64,000 bases of DNA. Origin: Novilysobacter_A longmucuonensis. GTDB lineage: Bacteria > Pseudomonadota > Gammaproteobacteria > Xanthomonadales > Xanthomonadaceae. The notes under the pieces are model-generated. The model made no database searches. It worked only from the letters and a program-made list of their open reading frames with translations, and was not told the origin of the DNA. The stretch lies in NCBI RefSeq assembly GCF_046600735.1, contig NZ_JBJMAW010000006.1, positions 62,001 through 126,000 on the forward strand, written 5' to 3'. A program made the translations under genes and the position numbers. This document shows positions 53,183-63,900 of the stretch, in pieces. The first letter of the stretch is position 1. The number at the start of each line of letters is the position of its first letter.

Positions 53183-53218
53183 GAACGCCTCGGGCCCCTG
53201 TCCCGGGGCGTTCTTTTA
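53183..53218 (+). terminator. Rho-independent terminator after the Gln/Gly gene
   Basis: GAACGCCTCGGG pairs with CCCGGGGCGTTC around a CCCCTGT loop, followed by TTTTAT. It insulates the peptidase gene downstream. Confidence 0.9.
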
Positions 53219-53302
53219 TGTGGCGGCGAGCGGGCGGCGGCGAGCGGGCATTGAAGACACGCCCCAGGCAGGACATCTCGACAACGCTGCGAGAAGGACC
53301 TC

Positions 53303-55240
53303 ATGAAGCGTTTCGAGCCCGAAGACCTCTACCGCCACCGCACCTTGCAGGCCCTCGACGGGTCGGCCAGCCACGGCCGTGCAGTGGTCCTGGTGAGCCG
53401 CGCCCTGCAGCAAGCCGATCACTACGAATCGATGGTGTGGCGGATCGCGGCCGGCGACGATCCATGCCCGCTCACCTCGCCCGCATTCAGCGCGCAGTCG
53501 CCGCGGCTGAGCCCCGACGGCAGCACCCTCGCCTTCCTGTCGAGGCGCGATGGCAACAGCACGAAGGTCCACCTGCTCCCGCTCGACGGCGGTGAGGCGG
53601 CCGCGCTGACCGACGAGCACATCCAATCGATCCTGGGCTGGTCCCACGACGGCCACCGGCTGCTCGCAACCGTTCAGGTCGACTGGTGCGAAGACCGCAA
53701 TGCGCCCGCGGCAGACCCGCCGGCCGAAGGCCCGGTGGTCGCCAACTTCCTGCCCTACAAGCTCGACGGCAGCGGCTACTCGACCGGCCATCGAAGCCAT
53801 CTGTGCGCATTGGATGCTGACAGCGGCGCGCTCACCGCGCTGGTCGAAGGCGACTTCGACGTCAGTGGGGGATCCTGGTCACCCGACGGCCGCTCGCTGG
53901 CGTACACCCGCAAGCGCGCCGGCCGGGAGCGCCATCGCAGCGACCTGTGGCTGGCCGATGCCGACGGTGCCAACGCACGACAGGTCACGCACGACCTCGC
54001 TTCGGTCCAGGGCGCGGCCTGGTCGCCCGACGGGCGCTGGATCGCATTCGTTGGCAGCGAGCGCGAAGGCGACTCGCTGCTGGGGCTGTGGCTGCTCGAA
54101 GTCGCCCAGGGCTCGCTGGAGCGTCTCGACCGGGAGCTCGAAATAGCCACCGGAAACCCGTTGTGGCACCCCGACGGCGACCGGCTGGCGGTCATCGCCG
54201 CATACCGCGGCCTTCAGGAAATCGCCATCGTCGGCGTGCGCGGCGGGCCTACCCGGCGCCTGCACGCCGACCTGCGCCACGTGCTGCAACTGGCACAGCA
54301 CCGCGACCGGCTGCTGTTCGGCGTCGCCAGCATGCGCCGACCCTGCGAGGTGCATTCGGCGCGCTGGGACGGCGGGGACGAGCAGCGCCACAGCGCTTTC
54401 AACCGCGCCTGGTTTGCCCGCCGCAGCCGCCCGCGGGTGTCCAAGCGCGGGTTCGAGGTGCCCGATGGCAACGGCGGCACCGAAATCATCGAGGCCTGGC
54501 TGCTGCTGCCGCCGGAGGAAACGTCCGGTCCCTATCCGCTGCTGGTCGACATGCACGGCGGCCCGCACAGTTACACCCTGATCGACTATGCCGCGCATGT
54601 GCACTGGTATGCCCTGTGTTCGCGCGGATGGGCGGTGCTGTCGCCGCATGCGGTCGGCTCGGGCAGCTACGGCGGCGAGTTCGCGCGGCGCCTGCGCGGC
54701 CACTGGGGCGAACTCGACCTGCCGCAGTATCTGGCGGTCATCCGGACGCTGCAGGACGAAGGCCTGGCCGACGAGCGCCTGGCCTGTACCGGCAAATCCT
54801 ACGGCGGCTTCCTGAGCGCGTGGTCGATCGGCCAGTGCGACGTGTTCAAGGCCGCGGTGGTATCGGCACCGGTCAGCAATATCGAATCGCATGCGGGCTC
54901 GTCCGACAGCGGCTACTACGTCAGCCCGTACGCAATGGACGGTGAGATCAACGAGGTGCGCGAGCGCTACCACGCCCTGTCGCCGGTCAAGTACTGCATC
55001 GATGTCGGCGCGGCGACCTTGATCCTGCAAGGCGAGGACGACCAGCGCTGTCCGCTTGGCCAGGCCGAAGAGCTGTTCGCCAACCTGATCCGCTGCTCGA
55101 AATCGCCGGTGCAGATGGTGGTCTATCCCGGCGGCAGCCACTCGTTGTCCGGCAGCGGCAAGCCCAGCCACCGAGTCGACTACCACCGCCGACTGACCGA
55201 CTGGGTGCAGCGCTGGGCCGGGCAGAGAGCCGACGTCTGA
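53303..55240 (+). CDS. S9-family prolyl oligopeptidase-type peptidase
   Basis: A 645-aa serine peptidase of the acylaminoacyl-peptidase/DPP group. The N-terminal beta propeller (about 1-380) has TolB-like blades such as SPRLSPDGSTLAFLSRRDG, GSWSPDGRSLAYTRK and AAWSPDGRWIAFVG. The C-terminal alpha/beta-hydrolase has the nucleophile in TGKSYGGFLSAW, the Asp in LQGEDDQRCP and the His in PGGSHSLSG. There is no signal peptide, so it is probably cytoplasmic. The start MKRFEPEDLYRHRTLQ has AAGGA upstream. Substrate unknown. Confidence 0.94.
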   Translation: MKRFEPEDLYRHRTLQALDGSASHGRAVVLVSRALQQADHYESMVWRIAAGDDPCPLTSPAFSAQSPRLSPDGSTLAFLSRRDGNSTKVHLLPLDGGEAAALTDEHIQSILGWSHDGHRLLATVQVDWCEDRNAPAADPPAEGPVVANFLPYKLDGSGYSTGHRSHLCALDADSGALTALVEGDFDVSGGSWSPDGRSLAYTRKRAGRERHRSDLWLADADGANARQVTHDLASVQGAAWSPDGRWIAFVGSEREGDSLLGLWLLEVAQGSLERLDRELEIATGNPLWHPDGDRLAVIAAYRGLQEIAIVGVRGGPTRRLHADLRHVLQLAQHRDRLLFGVASMRRPCEVHSARWDGGDEQRHSAFNRAWFARRSRPRVSKRGFEVPDGNGGTEIIEAWLLLPPEETSGPYPLLVDMHGGPHSYTLIDYAAHVHWYALCSRGWAVLSPHAVGSGSYGGEFARRLRGHWGELDLPQYLAVIRTLQDEGLADERLACTGKSYGGFLSAWSIGQCDVFKAAVVSAPVSNIESHAGSSDSGYYVSPYAMDGEINEVRERYHALSPVKYCIDVGAATLILQGEDDQRCPLGQAEELFANLIRCSKSPVQMVVYPGGSHSLSGSGKPSHRVDYHRRLTDWVQRWAGQRADV

Positions 55241-55292
55241 TTCCGCCGCAGCGCCCTGGCTACGGCTTGCGAGCTCCAATCGTCGCAAGAAC

Positions 55293-55352
55293 GTAGGGTG
55301 GGCACGCTTTTCGTGCCCACCGTCGCCGGCCGCAAGAGCGTGCCCACCCTAC
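55293..55352. repeat. GTAGGGTGGGCACG-type repeat pair overlapping a stop codon
   Basis: GTAGGGTGGGCACG at the left and CGTGCCCACCCTAC at the right, in inverted orientation, with an inner CGTGCCCACC. The right arm contains the TAG stop (55349-55351, minus strand) of the next gene. One solo arm of this family is at 7703. Confidence 0.88.
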
Positions 55353-57826
55353 GCCTGGGCAGCGCTGCCGGCGTTGCGCAGCTTGTCCACGACCGACTCG
55401 AACGAGCCCGGCCGTCCCAGCAGGAACCCCTGCAGCTCGCCGATTCCATGCTGCCGCAGCCAGTCGAGCTGCTCCTGCGTCTCCACGCCCTCGGCCACCG
55501 TATCCAGGCCGAGTGACTGGGCCAGGCTGATCACCGACTGGCAGATCGAACGGTCGTTGGCGTCTTCGTGCAGGTCGCGCACGAACGAGCGGTCTATTTT
55601 CAGGCGCTGTATCGGCAGGCGCTTGAGGTAGGCCAGGCTGGAGTAACCGGTACCGAAGTCGTCGATCGAGATGCTCACCCCCAAGGTCGCCAGGCGCTGC
55701 ATCGTGTCGATCGCGCGCTCGGGGTGGGCCATGATCACGCTCTCGGTCAGTTCCAGCTCGAGCGCGCCGGGCGGCAGCGAACCGGCCTGCATCGCGCGCA
55801 CGACATCGGCATGCAGGTCCTCGGTGAACTGCGCGGCCGACACGTTCACCGCCAACCGCACGTGCCCCAGCCCGGCATCGACCAGCATGCGGTGATGCCG
55901 CGCCGCTTCCATCAGCACCCAGCGGCCAATCTCGACGATCAACCCGCTTTCCTCGCACACCGCAATGAACTGGCCCGGCGGCAGCTCGCCGAACTCCGGA
56001 TGCTCCCAGCGCAGCAATGCCTCCAGCCCCAGCGGCCGCCCCAGCGGCGAGAAGATCGGCTGGAACACCAGGCAGAACTCCTCGCGCGCCAGCGCCTCGC
56101 GCAGCCGCGAGATCAACCGCAACCGCTGCGACACCTCGCTGTCGAACTCCGGCTGGTAGGGCACCGCACGGTTGCGGCCCTGCCGCTTGGCCTGGTACAT
56201 CGCCAGGTCGGCGCGGATCAGCAGCGACTCGGCGGTGGTGCCCGATTCGGGATAGGTGCAGTAGCCGATGCTCGGCGTCAGCGTGTAGCTCACTCCCTCG
56301 ATCTCGATGGGTTCGGACACCTGCGCGGTCGCGCGCTCGAGCACCTGGTCCAGGCTGCGCCGGTCGGAAACCTCGTTGAGCACCATCACGAACTCGTCGC
56401 CGCCGAACCGGCCGACGCTGTCGGTGTCGCTCACCAGCGCCGACAGGCGCCTGGCGATGGTGCGCAGCACCGCATCGCCGGCGCCGTGCCCGAGGTTCTC
56501 ATTGACCAGTTTGAAGTCATCCAGGTCGACGAATATCACCGCCACCTGCCGCCGGTAACGCGCGGCATTGCGCACTGCCTGCCCCAGCCGGTCCAGCAGC
56601 AGCTCACGGTTGGGCAGGCCGGTCAGGTCGTCATGGGTCGCGCGCCAGGCGAGTTGCTCCTCATAGCGATGCCGCTCGGTGACATCGGCCAAGACGCCGA
56701 CGTGATGGGTCACGCATCCTTGTTCGTCGTGCAGCGCATCGAGATGGAAATCATTCCAGAACAGCTCGCCGTTCTTGCGGTAGTTGCGCATCGTGACCGT
56801 GGTACCGCGCCCCTCGGCCAGGGCATGGCGCACGGCGGCAAGCGCCGGCTGGTCACGGTCCTCGCCCTGCAGGAAACGGCAGTTGCGGCCCAGCACTTCA
56901 TCGGCGTCGTAGCCGCTGATCCGCTCGAACGCCGGGTTGACGTAGACGATCGGGTGGTCCTCGGCGACCGCATCGGTGACCACGATCCCGCTGTCGGTGT
57001 TCTCCACCGCACGGCGCAGCAGGCGCAACTCGGCCGCCACGCGGTGTTTCTCGGTCAGGTCGAGCATGCCGCCGACCATGCGGATCGGTGCGCCGCGGGC
57101 ATCGCGCATCAGGAAGCCGCGATCGAGCACCTCGGCATGGCTCCCGTCGCCTCGCTGGAACCGATATTCGTGCTCCCACTCAAGCCGGTCGGAGGCGAGC
57201 ACGCGCTGCAGGCTCGCCCGGACCGCCTCGATGTCGCCAGGGTGGATCAGCGACTGCCATGTCTGCGTGGCCGAGGGCATTTGTTCCCGGTCATGGCCGA
57301 AGCCGCTGTAGAAGCTGTCGCTGAGCCACAGCGTGTCCTTGACGATGTCCCAGTCGTAGATGGCATCGCTAGTGGCGCGCGCGATCAGCCGGAAACGCTG
57401 CTCGCTGCACTCGCGCTCGGTCACATCGTGGGCGGCCACGAGCCGCGCCGGCTGGCCGTCGAATTCGACATCGTGCAGGTGGATCTCCGCGCGCAGGGTG
57501 CTGCCGTCGCGGCGCCGATGAGTCCACACGCGTCCCTGCACGTGCGCGGCGTCCGACTGCGCCGCGTCCCGCATGGCCTGCCTGTGCTCGGGCGGGCGTA
57601 TGTTCAGCACGGTCATTTCGAGCAGTTCGCCGCGGCCGTAGCCGTAGTGCTCCAGGGCCGCGTCATTGACCGCCAGGAATTTCAAGGTCTCCAGCTCGAA
57701 CACCCACATCGGGATCGGATTGTGGTCGAACAGGAAGCGATACTGCGCCTGCGCCTGGTCCAGCAGCGCGCTTGTCGCGGGGCGTAGATCGTTTGCGTCG
57801 GCGGAGCGGTCGCGATCGGCATCCAT
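55349..57826 (-). CDS. PAS-PAS-LOV-GGDEF-EAL protein (putative blue-light c-di-GMP enzyme)
   Basis: An 825-aa soluble protein: PAS (about 25-140), PAS (145-262), a LOV-type PAS (270-385), GGDEF (395-555) and EAL (570-815). The LOV flavin-adduct motif GRNCRFLQG has its cysteine at C316, with VNPAF upstream and NYRKNGELFWN at 348. The strand that normally ends FVGVQ reads HVGVLADVT, so the conserved glutamine is Leu379. GGDEF (475-479) and EAL (E602-L604, with DFGTGYSSLAYLK later) motifs are intact, so either synthesis or breakdown of cyclic di-GMP is possible. The stop codon lies in a repeat head. Confidence 0.93.
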   Translation of the reverse strand: MDADRDRSADANDLRPATSALLDQAQAQYRFLFDHNPIPMWVFELETLKFLAVNDAALEHYGYGRGELLEMTVLNIRPPEHRQAMRDAAQSDAAHVQGRVWTHRRRDGSTLRAEIHLHDVEFDGQPARLVAAHDVTERECSEQRFRLIARATSDAIYDWDIVKDTLWLSDSFYSGFGHDREQMPSATQTWQSLIHPGDIEAVRASLQRVLASDRLEWEHEYRFQRGDGSHAEVLDRGFLMRDARGAPIRMVGGMLDLTEKHRVAAELRLLRRAVENTDSGIVVTDAVAEDHPIVYVNPAFERISGYDADEVLGRNCRFLQGEDRDQPALAAVRHALAEGRGTTVTMRNYRKNGELFWNDFHLDALHDEQGCVTHHVGVLADVTERHRYEEQLAWRATHDDLTGLPNRELLLDRLGQAVRNAARYRRQVAVIFVDLDDFKLVNENLGHGAGDAVLRTIARRLSALVSDTDSVGRFGGDEFVMVLNEVSDRRSLDQVLERATAQVSEPIEIEGVSYTLTPSIGYCTYPESGTTAESLLIRADLAMYQAKRQGRNRAVPYQPEFDSEVSQRLRLISRLREALAREEFCLVFQPIFSPLGRPLGLEALLRWEHPEFGELPPGQFIAVCEESGLIVEIGRWVLMEAARHHRMLVDAGLGHVRLAVNVSAAQFTEDLHADVVRAMQAGSLPPGALELELTESVIMAHPERAIDTMQRLATLGVSISIDDFGTGYSSLAYLKRLPIQRLKIDRSFVRDLHEDANDRSICQSVISLAQSLGLDTVAEGVETQEQLDWLRQHGIGELQGFLLGRPGSFESVVDKLRNAGSAAQA

Positions 57827-57891
57827 GTCGCCAATCTAGTCCCACCCGGGGGCAGCTGTGGTGAATGGGTTGTGACCTTGCGCCCGTGCCT

Positions 57892-57960
57892 GTGGGAGCG
57901 CCCCATGGGCGCGACCGTGCCATGCGTAGTAAGGCAATCGCGCCCATGGGGCGCTCCTAC
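57892..57960. repeat. GTGGGAGCGCCCCATGGGCGC-type repeat pair overlapping a stop codon
   Basis: GTGGGAGCGCCCCATGGGCG at the left and GCGCCCATGGGGCGCTCCTAC at the right are inverted. The right arm supplies the TAG stop (57957-57959, minus strand) of the giant kinase. The same palindrome recurs in the 83-bp array at 41.4 kb. Confidence 0.88.
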
Positions 57961-60900
57961 AAAGGCGCTGCGCGCTGGCGGTGCTTGAGCCGCCGCAGCG
58001 AATCCACCAGCGCCATCAGGGCGGCCGGCTCGACCGGCTTGACCACATGCGCATCGAACCCGCTCTGCTCGCTGCGGCGCCGGTCTTCGCTCTGGCCCCA
58101 GCCGGTCACCGCGATCAACACGATGTCCGCGCCCCAGGGCTGCTGCCTGAGCTGTCGGCACACCTCGTGCCCGTCCGGTTGCGGCATGCCCAGGTCGAGC
58201 AGCACCACGTCGGGCCGGAACGATGCGGTGGCTTCGATCCCGTCCGACCCGCCATAGGCCGCACGCACCTCGTGGCCGGAAATGCGCAGGAACAGCGCCA
58301 GCGAGTCGGCACTCTCATGATTGTCATCGACCACCAGAATGCGGTGCACCATCTGCTGGCTGCCGTCGCCTTCAGGTGCGGTGGGGCCGGCCGCCACCGC
58401 GCGAGGCGTGTGCAGCGGCAGGCGGACCACGAATTCGCTGCCATGGCCGAGGCCTTCGCTGCGCGCCTCGACCTGCCCGTCGTGCAGCGCGACCAGGCTG
58501 CGCACCAGGGTCAGGCCGATGCCCAGCCCACCCTGCGCGTAGCCCCGCGACTGGTCGATCTGCGCGAACATGTCGAACACCCGCGGCAGCATGTCCGGCG
58601 CAATGCCCAGGCCGTTGTCGCGCACCGAGACCACCACGCAATCGCCCTCGCGGCGGGCGGCCAGCCTGATCCGGCCACCGCTGTGGCTGTACTTGGCCGC
58701 GTTGTTGAGAAGGTTGGCGAACACCTGCGACATCCGCACCGGATCGACGTGTAGCGGCAACGGCTCGTCCGGCAGGTCGATCTCGATGTGGTGCTGGCCG
58801 GCATCGATCAGTGGCTTGCTGGTCTCCACTGAGTTGCGCACCACCTCCGACAGGTCGATCCGCTCGCAGCGCAGCTCGATGTTGCCGCGGGTCACGCGCG
58901 AGACCTCCATGAGGTCGTCGACCAGCCGCACCAGGTGCTTGACCTGGCGTTCCATCATCTCGTGAAGTTGGGCGGCGTCGGGCTCGTCGTCGTGCTTCAT
59001 CCGCAGGATGTGCAGGCAGTTGCGGATCGGCGCGAGCGGGTTGCGCAGCTCGTGTGCCAGCGTCGCCAGGAACTCGTCCTTGCGCCGGTCGATGTCGCGC
59101 AGCGATTCCTCGGTCTGCTTGCGCTCGGTGATGTCGAGCACCGATCCGAGCATCAGCAGCGGCCGGCGCGGGGACTCGTCATCGCGCTCGTGGTCGCTGT
59201 TGGCCTCGTCGAACAGCGTCTGCCCGCGCGACACGGCCCAGCGGATGCTGCCGTCGCGGTGGACCCAGCGAAACTCCTCGCCATAGCGGCCGTCACCCTC
59301 CGGTCGCGTCGCGGCCTTCAACGCAGCGATCACGCGCGGCCGGTCCCCGGGATGAATGCGGGCGGCGATCTCCTCCAGCGACGGCGAGGCGTCTGGTTCG
59401 AGGCCGCAGATCTCGCGCGTGCGCGCATCCACGCGGATCGTGCCCGGCGCGGGCTCCCAGCTCCAGGTGCCGAGCTTAGCCACGGTCAGCGCCAGCGATG
59501 CGCGCTCGTCGCTGACCCGTAGCGCCTCCTCCACGCGCTTGCGGTCGGTGATGTCCAGGCTGACGCCGGCGACCCGGGTCGGCTCGCCGGCGGGGTCGTA
59601 GAACACGCGGCCGCGCGCGATGATCCAGTGCAGGCTGCCATTGGGCCAGTTCGCTCGGAACTCCGCGTCGAAATCCTCCACCTGGGTCACGGCCTTCATC
59701 ACCTGGCGCTTCAGGAGCTCGCGGTCGTCGGGGTGCACCAGTTGATCGAGAAAGCGGGTGTAGTCCAGCGGCGCGTCGGGGGGCAGGCCGAGGTGGGCGC
59801 GGCACAGCTCGTCGCCGCTGAATTCCCGTCCCGGCAGGCACAGCTCCCACGAGCCCAGCCGGCCGGTGTCGAGCGCGACGCGCAGGCGCTCCTCGTTTTC
59901 GGCAAGGCCACGCATCGCGCGCGCGCGTTCGATGGACTCCCAGCACCGGTTCGCCACCAGCCGGGTCCATTCGATTTCATCGTCGCTCCATGCCCGCGGC
60001 GTGCCCTGGTAACCACTGATGGTCGCCACCAGCCGACCGTCCTTGCGCAGCGGAACGGCCAGGATCGCGCGGATCTGCAGTTCCGCGTAGCGCGCACGCT
60101 GCTGCTCGGTGAGCCCCTCGTGCTCGACATCATCCTCCCAGAACGGCCGTCCGGCGCGCATCGCATCGTGCAGGACCTCGCCGAAATCCGACAGGCGAAA
60201 ACGCCCCGCGATGCTCGGCAGCCCGGGGCTGTAGTTGCCGACCACCGTTTCCCAGTCCTCATCGGCGTCGACCTCGACATAGGCCGCGCCGTCCAGCTTG
60301 AGGTGCTCGCCGAGCACACGGACCACCGCCAGCGCGATTTCGTCGGGGTCCGACAGCGGCATCGCGGCATCGTCGACCGCCACCAGCAGGCGGTCACGAT
60401 CCTCGACCCGCTTGCGCTGGGTGATGTCCTGGGTGACCGCCATCGCCGCGATGATCGCGCCGCTGTCATTTCTGATCGGCGAGACATCGCTGCTGACCCA
60501 GACCATGCCGCCGTCGGCTTGCACACAACGCTGGTCGACGGCGAACGCCTGGCCGTTGTCGAGCATGCGCTCAAACAGGACATTGCTGACCGGCAGGTCT
60601 TCGGGATGGACCAGGTCCTGCATGCACATGCCGATCAACTGCTCGCGGCTGTGCCCGACGATTTCGCAGTAGCGATCGTTGACCATGCTGAAGCGGCCAT
60701 CGACATCGGTGTAGGAGATCCCGCCGCCGGCCTGGTTGAATATGGAGGCGAACCGGCGCTCGCTCTTGCGCAAGGCAGTCTCGGCATCGGCGCGCTCGAG
60801 CCGCAGGTGGATGCGTGCGGTCAGCTCGCGCAGCAGGTCGACCTCCCCGGACTGCCAATTCGAGACGTGGTCGCGGTGCGCGGCCAGCACGAATTTCCAG

Positions 60901-63900
60901 TGTCCCTCACTGAAGAACGGCACCACCACCTGCGACCTCACTCCGTGCTCCATGTATGCCTCGGAGAGATCGACGGTGCGCGGATCGCTGGCGACATCGT
61001 CGACCACGACGACTTCACCGGCGCGCAACGCCTCCAGGAACGGCTTGCTGACGAAGTCCGAGAAACGGTGCGGCCCGGGTCCGATCTCGGGCTGCGCACC
61101 CTCCGTGCGGTAGACGAGCCTCAGATGCTCGGCGGCTTCGTCCACCTCGCCGAAGGTCAGCCAGAGCAGACCGAAGTGCAAGCGCATCATGGCCCCGATC
61201 GTGCGCATGATCGCGTGGGCGTCGGTCAGTACCGACAGCTCACGGCTGACCCTGGACAGAAACTCGAGGTTGAGTTCCTCACGCTTGCGCCCGCTGATGT
61301 CGCGGAACAGGATTGCGACGTGCCGCAGATGCGGCGCATCGATGCGGCAGGCGTAGACGTCGAACCAGCGGCCCATCGCATCCGCCGATGCCTCGAAACG
61401 GGCCGGCTCGCCGGTCAGCGCGACGCGCGCGTACGCCTCGACCCAACCCTGCTCGAGGCCGGGCACTAGTGCCCGCATGGTCTTGCCTTCCGCATCGTGC
61501 AGATCAGTCTGATCGACGAACGCCGGGTTGGTTTCGAGGAAGCGGTAGTCGACCGGCTCGCCGGCATCGTCCAGCAGCACCTCGACCACGCAGTAGCCCT
61601 GGTCGACAGAATCGAACAGCGCCCGGTAGCGGCCCTCGCGGTCGGCCAGCGCACGGGTCACGCGCGCACGCTCGATCGACTCCCAGCAGCGGTGCGCGAC
61701 GATGCGGCACAACTCGGTTTCGTCTTCGACCCAGGCGCGAGGGAACTTGCGGTGCACCGCCAGCACAGCCGCCAGCCGGCCGCCCTTGTGCAGCGGCACC
61801 GACAGGCTTGCCCGCGCGTGCAGTGCCCGATGCAGGTCGAGGTGGCCGGCGATACGTGGATCGGTTTCGGCGTCCTCGATCGTGAACACCCGGTCCTCGA
61901 GCATGGCCCGCAGCAGAGCGCCTCCGAAATCCCCGATACGCCGGGCGCCGCGCATTGCGGGCATGTCGCCGCGCCGGAAATCCCCGAGCATCGTGCTGTG
62001 GTCCTCGTCCTGGTGGACCTCGGCGAAGATCACGCGGTCGGCATCGAGGTGCCCGCGCAACAGCGCACCGGCGGCGGCGAGCATCGTCTCCGGTTCGACC
62101 AGCATCCGCAGCGCCGCGTCCAGCCGCAGCAGGAACTCGTTGCGTCGCTGCGCCTGCTTGCGTTCGGTGATGTCCAGCGCCATCGCGATCACGAACCGTC
62201 GCCCGTCGCGCAGAGTGCCCGGGGAGGAGGCGCTGAAGCTCCAGGTACGGCGCTCGCCGGCGCGGGTGTCGAACTCGAAGTCCGTCGCCAGAGTGCCGCC
62301 GCGGTCGAACACGCCGCGCACCGCGTCAAGGATGTCGTTGCCGTAGGCCTGGGTCAGCCAGTAGCGCAGTTGCGCGACGTCGTGCAGTCCGTATCCGGTG
62401 AGCTCGGTCCATGCGTGGCTCAGCTGCAATACCTCGCCGTCCTCGGCGTGCATCATTACCGGGATGGGCGCGTCCTGGACGGCCCGGCGGAACTGCTCGC
62501 CGCTCTGGTGCAGGGCCTCTTCCACGCGTGCACGCTCGATCGCCACCGCCGCGGTGCGCGTGGCGATGCGGATGATCTCGCTGTCCTGCGGGCTGGATTC
62601 CTGCGGTTCGCGGTAGTACAGCGCAAAGGTCCCCAGCACCTCGTCTTCGCTGGACAGGATCGGCGTGGACCAGCACGCACGCAATCCGCAGGGCACGGCG
62701 ACATCACGGTAGTCGTCCCACAGCGGATCGGTGGCGATGTCGCTCACGTAGACCGGCTCGCGGCGGTACACCGCGGTGCCGCAGCTGCCGGCCCTTGGGC
62801 CGATGGCAATGCCGTCGACGGCCTGGTTGTATGCCTCCGGCAGGCTTGGTGCTGCGCCATGGCGCAGGTGCGCGCGGTCGCGGTCGAGCAGCAGCACCGA
62901 GGCGACCATCCCGTCTTCGGATACGGCCTCGACCACGTCGACCAATGCGTGCAGCACCTCCGGCAGCGGCTCGCCCCTGGCGATGCGCTCCAGCACGCCG
63001 GACAGCCCGGTCTGCAGGGTCTCGGCGCGCTTGCGGCTGCTGATGTCCAGCACCACCGCGCTCAGGCCCAGGTATTCGCCGTCCGGGCCACGCAGGGCAT
63101 TGACGCTGCTGGTGGCCCACAGCGCGCCACCGTCCTTGCGCCGGTAGCACTTCTCGATGGTGAAGGCCGGGCCACCCTCTGCCAACCGTCGCACCGCCTC
63201 GCCGGTCTGTGCGAGGCTGACCGCGTCGGTGACGTCGGTGATGTTCAGCCCCAGCATCTCCTGCTCGCTGTAGCCGAGCATCTCGCACCAGCATTGATTG
63301 ACGAAGGTGATCCGGCCGGCCGCGTCGGTCTGGACCACGCCGGTGATGGTGTGATTGACGATGTTCCGGTACCGCGCCTGGCTGGCGTTCAGCGCCTGCT
63401 GCCCCTGCGCGGCATCGATCACGGCCGAAGCGTACTGCGCCAGTTGCACCAGGATCGATTCGTCCTCGTCGGTGAATTCGCCGACGTGCTTGTCGGAAAC
63501 CTGCACCACGCCGATGTTGCGCCCGTCGCCGCCGATCAGCGGCGCGGCCAGGCAACCCCGCAGCGGCGGGTGGCCCTCGGCACCCTCGCTGGACCCGCGC
63601 CATGCCGGATGCGCGAGCAGTTGTTCGTGGGTCAGCCGCATCGGCCGGTTGCTGCGGCCGACCTCGGCGAAGATGCCGCTGCCGCGCACCTGCTTCCCGA
63701 GATTGCGCGATTGCCGGTACTTGTCCGAGAGGGACACACTGGTGACGGCGGGCGACCAGTCGCCATCGTCGTCGCGGTTGCCGCCGTCGCCGCCCTCGCC
63801 ATCGCCGTTGCGCACGCTGATCACGCACTGGTGCGTACCGATGATCTCGCGCACCCGGTCGGTGCATATCTGCAGCTTGGCCTCGATGGTCGGCGCCGTG

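Noticed and set aside
52775..53254. Alternative 159-codon frame across the Gln/Gly repeat gene
   Set aside because: It is an Ala/Arg/Ser-rich frame created by the 36-bp repeats, without a ribosome site, and it runs past the terminator.
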